This document shows, one piece after another, positions 60,544 to 64,000 of a DNA stretch of 64,000 nt (position 1 is its first letter; the number at the start of each line of letters is the position of its first letter). The stretch lies in assembly GCF_038622445.1 (NCBI RefSeq), contig NZ_CP152019.1:1586501-1650500 (forward strand), written 5' to 3'. This DNA is from Sporosarcina sp. FSL K6-1522. GTDB lineage: Bacteria > Bacillota > Bacilli > Bacillales_A > Planococcaceae. Position numbers and translations under genes: made by a program. The notes under the pieces are model-generated. The model was not told the origin of the DNA, did no database searches, and saw only the letters and a list, made by a program, of their open reading frames with translations.

Positions 60544-60825
60544 ATGAAAGATGGTGATTTTATTTTACCGGATGTATTCGAAGGTTTTATTGACAGTGAA
60601 ATAATGGACATTGAAACATATTATTTAATTTATAATTTTGTTGCATTGGATAATTTCCGACAGGGGGAGTACGAAGGTAACATGTATGTGATTAGAAAAA
60701 TAAATGCAAATCATATACAGTTGGAAAATGAGGTAGCGACAGAAAATACCCCTAAGCCCAAAGTATATATCTATACCAAAAAAGAATTTTTAGGGCTTTT
60801 GCAATCGCATAAGCCGAGTTTGTAA
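60544..60825 (+). CDS. Hypothetical protein, 93 residues
   Basis: The ATG at 60544 follows GGGGTGAAG; TTG 60523 is weaker. Acidic N-terminus (GDFILPDVFEGFIDSEIMDI) and VYIYTKKEFLGLLQSHKPS at the end. No membrane segment or known motif. Confidence 0.6.
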   Translation: MKDGDFILPDVFEGFIDSEIMDIETYYLIYNFVALDNFRQGEYEGNMYVIRKINANHIQLENEVATENTPKPKVYIYTKKEFLGLLQSHKPSL

Positions 60826-60872
60826 ACTACATTATAAACGGGCCATTTATCTTAGAGAAGTAGGTTTATGAT

Positions 60873-61058
60873 ATGAGTAAAAGACAGCGGGTTTTCTTAG
60901 CAATAACGATACTTACATGGATTGCTTATTTTATTTGCACATTGATATTCGGACATGGTTTATGGATTGTCAAGGTTCTTAGTTTAGCGTTTGTTATTAT
61001 TTTGGGAATATATCTTTTTACTGATTGGGAAAGTAAAGAAAATGGTTTTGGGGATTAA
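60873..61058 (+). CDS. Small two-helix membrane protein, 61 residues
   Basis: VFLAITILTWIAYFICTLIF and VKVLSLAFVIILGIYLF are two membrane helices, followed by a polar tail. The ribosome binding site is modest (GAGAAGTAGG). Unknown function. Confidence 0.55.
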   Translation: MSKRQRVFLAITILTWIAYFICTLIFGHGLWIVKVLSLAFVIILGIYLFTDWESKENGFGD

Positions 61059-61112
61059 TTAAATGATGATAATCGAAACTGGCTAAAGGTAAAAAGGGTA
61101 GGTGGTGGGTGC

Positions 61113-61538
61113 ATGGATGTGGAGGATAATTATATAAAGGTAATATTAGCGTTAGCTATTATTGGACTTTTTTTCTTTATCATTAATAAAGTGTTGAGAA
61201 AATGGCTTAATGTTGAAAAGAGAAGCTTTTTCTCTTATGGTCATGTAAATGATAAACATAAAAAAATGGATTGGACCGTTAGAATTATTGGTATTGCCTT
61301 GTTGTTTATCGGCTTTTTCATTAACAACTTTATACGCGATCCGTATGATCCTATTTGGTTTTGGGAAACATATATCGTTTTGTTTGTTATTATTATTGCG
61401 ACTGAAATAGTTCGAATCATTATGGAGAAGAGATATGCAGAAAACAGGAATGCCTATATTTTATCGACTATTCAATTAGTAATAGGGGCAATATTGTTAA
61501 TTACGGTGTTGATGACTAACTTTTTTGGATTGTTTTGA
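61113..61538 (+). CDS. DUF4181-like membrane protein
   Basis: The protein has 141 residues; AGGTGGTGGG precedes the ATG. There are four membrane segments (IKVILALAIIGLFFFIINKV; WTVRIIGIALLFIGFFINNF; TYIVLFVIIIATEIVRIIME; IQLVIGAILLITVLMTNFFG). The loop FFSYGHVNDKHKKMDW resembles the signature of DUF4181, a Bacillales membrane family of unknown role. Confidence 0.65.
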   Translation: MDVEDNYIKVILALAIIGLFFFIINKVLRKWLNVEKRSFFSYGHVNDKHKKMDWTVRIIGIALLFIGFFINNFIRDPYDPIWFWETYIVLFVIIIATEIVRIIMEKRYAENRNAYILSTIQLVIGAILLITVLMTNFFGLF

Positions 61539-61575
61539 GTGGCTGTGGTACTTTTTTTAGCAAGGGTGTGATTAG

Positions 61576-62139
61576 ATGTTTCAAGATGGATTTCCGAATT
61601 ATTTAAGAGAAGATGTGGCTATAGTGGTTGGAATGATATCTTATAATAATGTCGCTATTGATGTGTCCCCGGATACGATTCAATATATTCAAGAGCAAAA
61701 CGTAGTTAGGTTTCCTTATCGCATCTACGCCATTGATAGTTCAGATGAGATTATGGACAATTTAAGTTTACGACAAAAGATGATTTTGCATTGTATTTAT
61801 TCAAGAAGTTGTGACGGGTTTGTTCGCCAAAAGCATGTGTATGCGTTGCTGCAGATGGATTATGAAGATTGGGCTATTCCTTATATCGTCAAAGTATGTG
61901 ATGAATATATCGTTGAAATAGTAGAAATGACTTATGATATTTTAAAGGAACAGGATACAGAACGGATTAAGAGATTTTGTCTTGAAAATCGTGTGTCGTT
62001 TTGTAAAAGCTATAATAGAATGATTAGCTATTGGAATGAATTTTACAGATATACATATAAAAACTTTCACAACTATATTGGTAGAAAATTATTTAGAGAG
62101 TGTTTTGGTTACACGAGATCAATGGAACGCTCGACTTGA
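61576..62139 (+). CDS. Hypothetical protein, 187 residues
   Basis: AAGGGTG precedes the ATG. The sequence includes GFPNYLREDVAIVVGMISYN, NLSLRQKMILHCIYSRSCDG and a Tyr-rich C-terminus (NRMISYWNEFYRYTYKNFHN). Mostly helical, no membrane segment. I do not recognise the family; a TGAGTGGCTGTGGTAC half repeat at 61535 precedes it. Confidence 0.6.
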   Translation: MFQDGFPNYLREDVAIVVGMISYNNVAIDVSPDTIQYIQEQNVVRFPYRIYAIDSSDEIMDNLSLRQKMILHCIYSRSCDGFVRQKHVYALLQMDYEDWAIPYIVKVCDEYIVEIVEMTYDILKEQDTERIKRFCLENRVSFCKSYNRMISYWNEFYRYTYKNFHNYIGRKLFRECFGYTRSMERST

Positions 62140-62166
62140 AGTAACAGATGCGATTATTGGAAACTA

Positions 62167-62210
62167 GAAGCCTAATTCCTCGTTCAAGATACAGAGGGAG
62201 TAGGTTTTTT
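62167..62210 (+). terminator. AAGCCTAAT-type terminator, copy 3
   Basis: AAGCCTAATTCCTCGT and ACAGAGGGAGTAGGTTTTTT arms. Homologous to 26607 and 53333. Confidence 0.75.
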
Positions 62211-62347
62211 GCTTTTTTGAAATCTGGAATCGTGTGAGAAGCACTTAAGGAGATACAAGGTTGTGTTTAGTATGACATCTTCACAGGAACAAAAAGGATA
62301 TTCACACCTCGTGTCGAATTGAAGAAGTGTACAAAGGAGGGAATAGT

Positions 62348-63109
62348 ATGGGGAAATTGATGAAGGAGAAAGTAGGCATCGTCACGGCAGCGGGAAGTGG
62401 TCTGGGGAGAGCGAGTGCCCTTGTTTTTGCGGAAGAAGGGGCAAAGGTGGTTGTGTCAGATATTAATGAAGAGGCGGGCAAGGAGACGGTTCGGCTCATT
62501 AAAGAACAGGGCGGGGAAGCGGTTTTCATTGCCTGTAATGTTGCGGAGGAAGAACAAATTATGAATTTGGTGACACAAACCGTTGCGCTTTATGGACGTT
62601 TGGATTGGGCGCATAATAATGCGGGAATCGGCGCACCTTCCATGCCGATTGCCGAAACGCAGTCGGCGGAATGGGATCGTTGTATTCAAATCACACAGAC
62701 GAGTTTGTATTATTCCTTGAAACATCAAATCCCAGCTATGCTTGCTTCGGGCGGAGGGGCGATTGTCAATACAGCGTCTACGTCAGGCTTGCTTGGGTCG
62801 GAAAACTTGGCTACGTATAGTGCAGCGAAATGGGCGGTTAATGGTTTAACGAAATCGGTTGCCTTGGAGTATGCGAAAAAAGGTATCCGAGTCAACTCGA
62901 TTTGCCCGGGGATGACCTTGACACCTGCTGTGGAAGCTTGGGCGAAGGAAGTGCCGGAACAAGCGAAATACGTGGAAAATGATATTCCGCTCGGACGTAT
63001 GGGGCGTCCCGAAGAACAGGCGCAAGCTGCATTGTGGCTTTGTTCGGATAGGGCTTCTTATATTACGGGTGTGAATTTAGCTGTAGATGGCGGGCAAACT
63101 GCGAAGTGA
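62348..63109 (+). CDS. SDR-family oxidoreductase
   Basis: The protein has 253 residues; the ATG at 62348 lies seven bases after AAAGGAGGG. Classical short-chain dehydrogenase features: cofactor loop TAAGSGLGRASA (TGxxxGxG-like, near 14-25), NNAGIG near 87-92, catalytic Ser in NTASTSGLLG near 138-147, YSAAKWAVNGL with Tyr/Lys near 154-164, and the C-terminal ITGVNLAVDGGQ. Asp near residue 38 (VVSDIN) favours NAD(H). Substrate unknown. Confidence 0.9.
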   Translation: MGKLMKEKVGIVTAAGSGLGRASALVFAEEGAKVVVSDINEEAGKETVRLIKEQGGEAVFIACNVAEEEQIMNLVTQTVALYGRLDWAHNNAGIGAPSMPIAETQSAEWDRCIQITQTSLYYSLKHQIPAMLASGGGAIVNTASTSGLLGSENLATYSAAKWAVNGLTKSVALEYAKKGIRVNSICPGMTLTPAVEAWAKEVPEQAKYVENDIPLGRMGRPEEQAQAALWLCSDRASYITGVNLAVDGGQTAK

Positions 63110-63325
63110 TGGAGGATTGGAACACTGCTAGGTTTTGCAATGTTGATAGCGAATAGGGCAGTTTGAATATATGCGAATCGACCTGATTCTGAAAGTGCCA
63201 TTTAGTGTCAGGTTGATTTTGATAGTCACTTCGTTTTTATAAATTTCATTTGAATGAAGTTTACTTACTGGATAAAGTGTCACCAAATTATGGTTTAGAA
63301 GATTGCATTACAGGGAGGAATTAAT

Positions 63326-63874
63326 GTGTTCATACATAAGATTGATGAGGATTTAGCTTTAAAATTAATAGAACTAAAGGATGCAGAACGGATTTTTGAA
63401 TTAACGAATAACTCAAGAGGTTATTTAAGAGAATGGCTTCCTTGGCTAGATACCACCACCAAAAATGAAGATACCGTAGAGTTTATCAAAATGTGTGTAA
63501 AAGGATTTGCTGAAAATAGAAGTTTGAATACGGTTATTTTATTTAAAGGGAATGTTGTTGGAGTGGCTGGTTTTAATAGTATCAATCGGTCAAACAATAC
63601 AGCTTCTATTGGCTACTGGCTGGGGGAAGGATATCAAGGGAATGGTATTATGACGAGGGTAGCTAAGGCATTGACTGATTACGCCTTTACGGAATTACAA
63701 TTAAATAAAATAGAAATTAGAGCTGCTGTAGGCAATAAGAAAAGTAGAAGTATACCCGAAAGACTAGGTTTTGTGAATGAGGGCTGTATTAGAAGAGCGG
63801 AATGGTTATACGATCATTATGTTGACCATGTTGTTTATGGAGTATTAGCTGATGAATGGAATGAAAAGAAGTAG
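63326..63874 (+). CDS. GNAT-family N-acetyltransferase (RimJ/RimL type)
   Basis: The protein has 182 residues from a GTG after AGGGAGG. IDEDLALKLIELKDAERIFE then REWLPWLDTT matches the RimJ/RimL or YdaF ribosomal-protein acetyltransferase group. IGYWLGEGYQGNGIMTRVAK near 93-112 holds the acetyl-CoA loop (Q/RxxGxG/A), and LNKIEIRAAVGNKKSRSIPE, RLGFVNEG completes the fold. Likely acetylates an amino group of a ribosomal protein or small molecule. Confidence 0.87.
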   Translation: MFIHKIDEDLALKLIELKDAERIFELTNNSRGYLREWLPWLDTTTKNEDTVEFIKMCVKGFAENRSLNTVILFKGNVVGVAGFNSINRSNNTASIGYWLGEGYQGNGIMTRVAKALTDYAFTELQLNKIEIRAAVGNKKSRSIPERLGFVNEGCIRRAEWLYDHYVDHVVYGVLADEWNEKK

Positions 63875-63912
63875 GGGGATGGTCGCCTTGCATCTGCGCA
63901 ACTCTTTTACAA

Positions 63913-63966
63913 AAAAATCGTGTAATTATGTTGTGTCATACCTAGGATAGTGGCATGATTTTTGTA
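63913..63966 (+). terminator. Possible intrinsic terminator of acetyltransferase gene
   Basis: AAAAAATCGTG and CATGATTTTT arms enclose a long loop and are followed by GTAGTC. Imperfect; the remaining bases to 64000 hold nothing I recognise. Confidence 0.4.
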
Positions 63967-64000
63967 GTCTCACATTCGTCAGTAATAGTCGTAAAATTAT

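Overview
The window looks like chromosomal DNA of a low-GC Gram-positive, spore-former-related bacterium of the Bacillales. Planococcaceae (for example Sporosarcina or Lysinibacillus relatives) is my best guess. The basis is strong AGGAGG-type ribosome binding sites, frequent TTG/GTG starts, SLAP-domain and YfmQ-like proteins, Bacillales-type small proteins, and many intrinsic terminators. No rRNA, complete tRNA, CRISPR array or phage structural genes were seen. The genus is an inference.

Region 1 (1-13445) reads as an integrated genomic island. It starts with two diverged copies of a ~400 bp non-coding leader (197-604 and 1356-1750) flanking a short primase-like gene and followed by a winged-helix, Rep-like gene. 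Next come a divergent XRE regulator / HTH-coiled-coil pair, a stretch of small or decayed ORFs, a complete type I restriction-modification operon (hsdM-hsdS-hsdR) and an Abi_C-type abortive infection gene. It ends at 13424-13445, a 22 bp sequence like the 3' end of tmRNA (ssrA) or a tRNA, which is a typical integrase attachment site.

Region 2 (13446-29530) is mosaic host sequence. It has a holin-like type I toxin carrying an in-frame interspersed-repeat insertion, a lipoprotein, a Na/Pi cotransporter, two adjacent decayed genes (16159-17660), msrA and gpx antioxidant genes, two paralogous HTH genes sharing their promoter regions (19424 and 28339), and an AhpD-like and an M28 peptidase gene. 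It also holds a two-gene DUF262 / DUF262-DUF1524 (GmrSD-like) defence cassette lying exactly between ~130 bp direct repeats. Several genes here are split by single-base indels, mostly in short homopolymers.

Region 3 (29446-36549) is a hydantoin/oxoproline-type catabolic operon: XRE-cupin regulator, hyuA, hyuB, NCS1 permease and a DUF917 protein. The reading frames overlap or nearly touch.

Region 4 (36697-49249) holds arr (rifampin ADP-ribosyltransferase), a nucleoside deaminase, an alpha/beta hydrolase and cobT under a cobalamin riboswitch. These are followed by an IS3-family element (IS150-like) inserted next to remnants of a polymorphic toxin with its presumed immunity gene. A giant secreted double nuclease (endonuclease/exonuclease/phosphatase domain plus endonuclease I domain) and a probable vitamin B6 salvage pair (ECF S component and pyridoxal kinase) complete the region.

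Region 5 (49250-64000) has a phenylalanine-rich repeat protein, small conserved proteins, a DoxX/MarR divergent pair around a perfect palindrome, and a RibD-like reductase. Its main feature is a class I cyclic-di-GMP riboswitch with terminator ahead of a 1943-residue secreted M60-like metallopeptidase. A run of small membrane/unknown genes, an SDR oxidoreductase and a GNAT acetyltransferase follow. A dispersed repeat related to GTGCCAGTCACTCATTCA recurs between genes from 12.4 kb rightward and is not seen earlier in the island.
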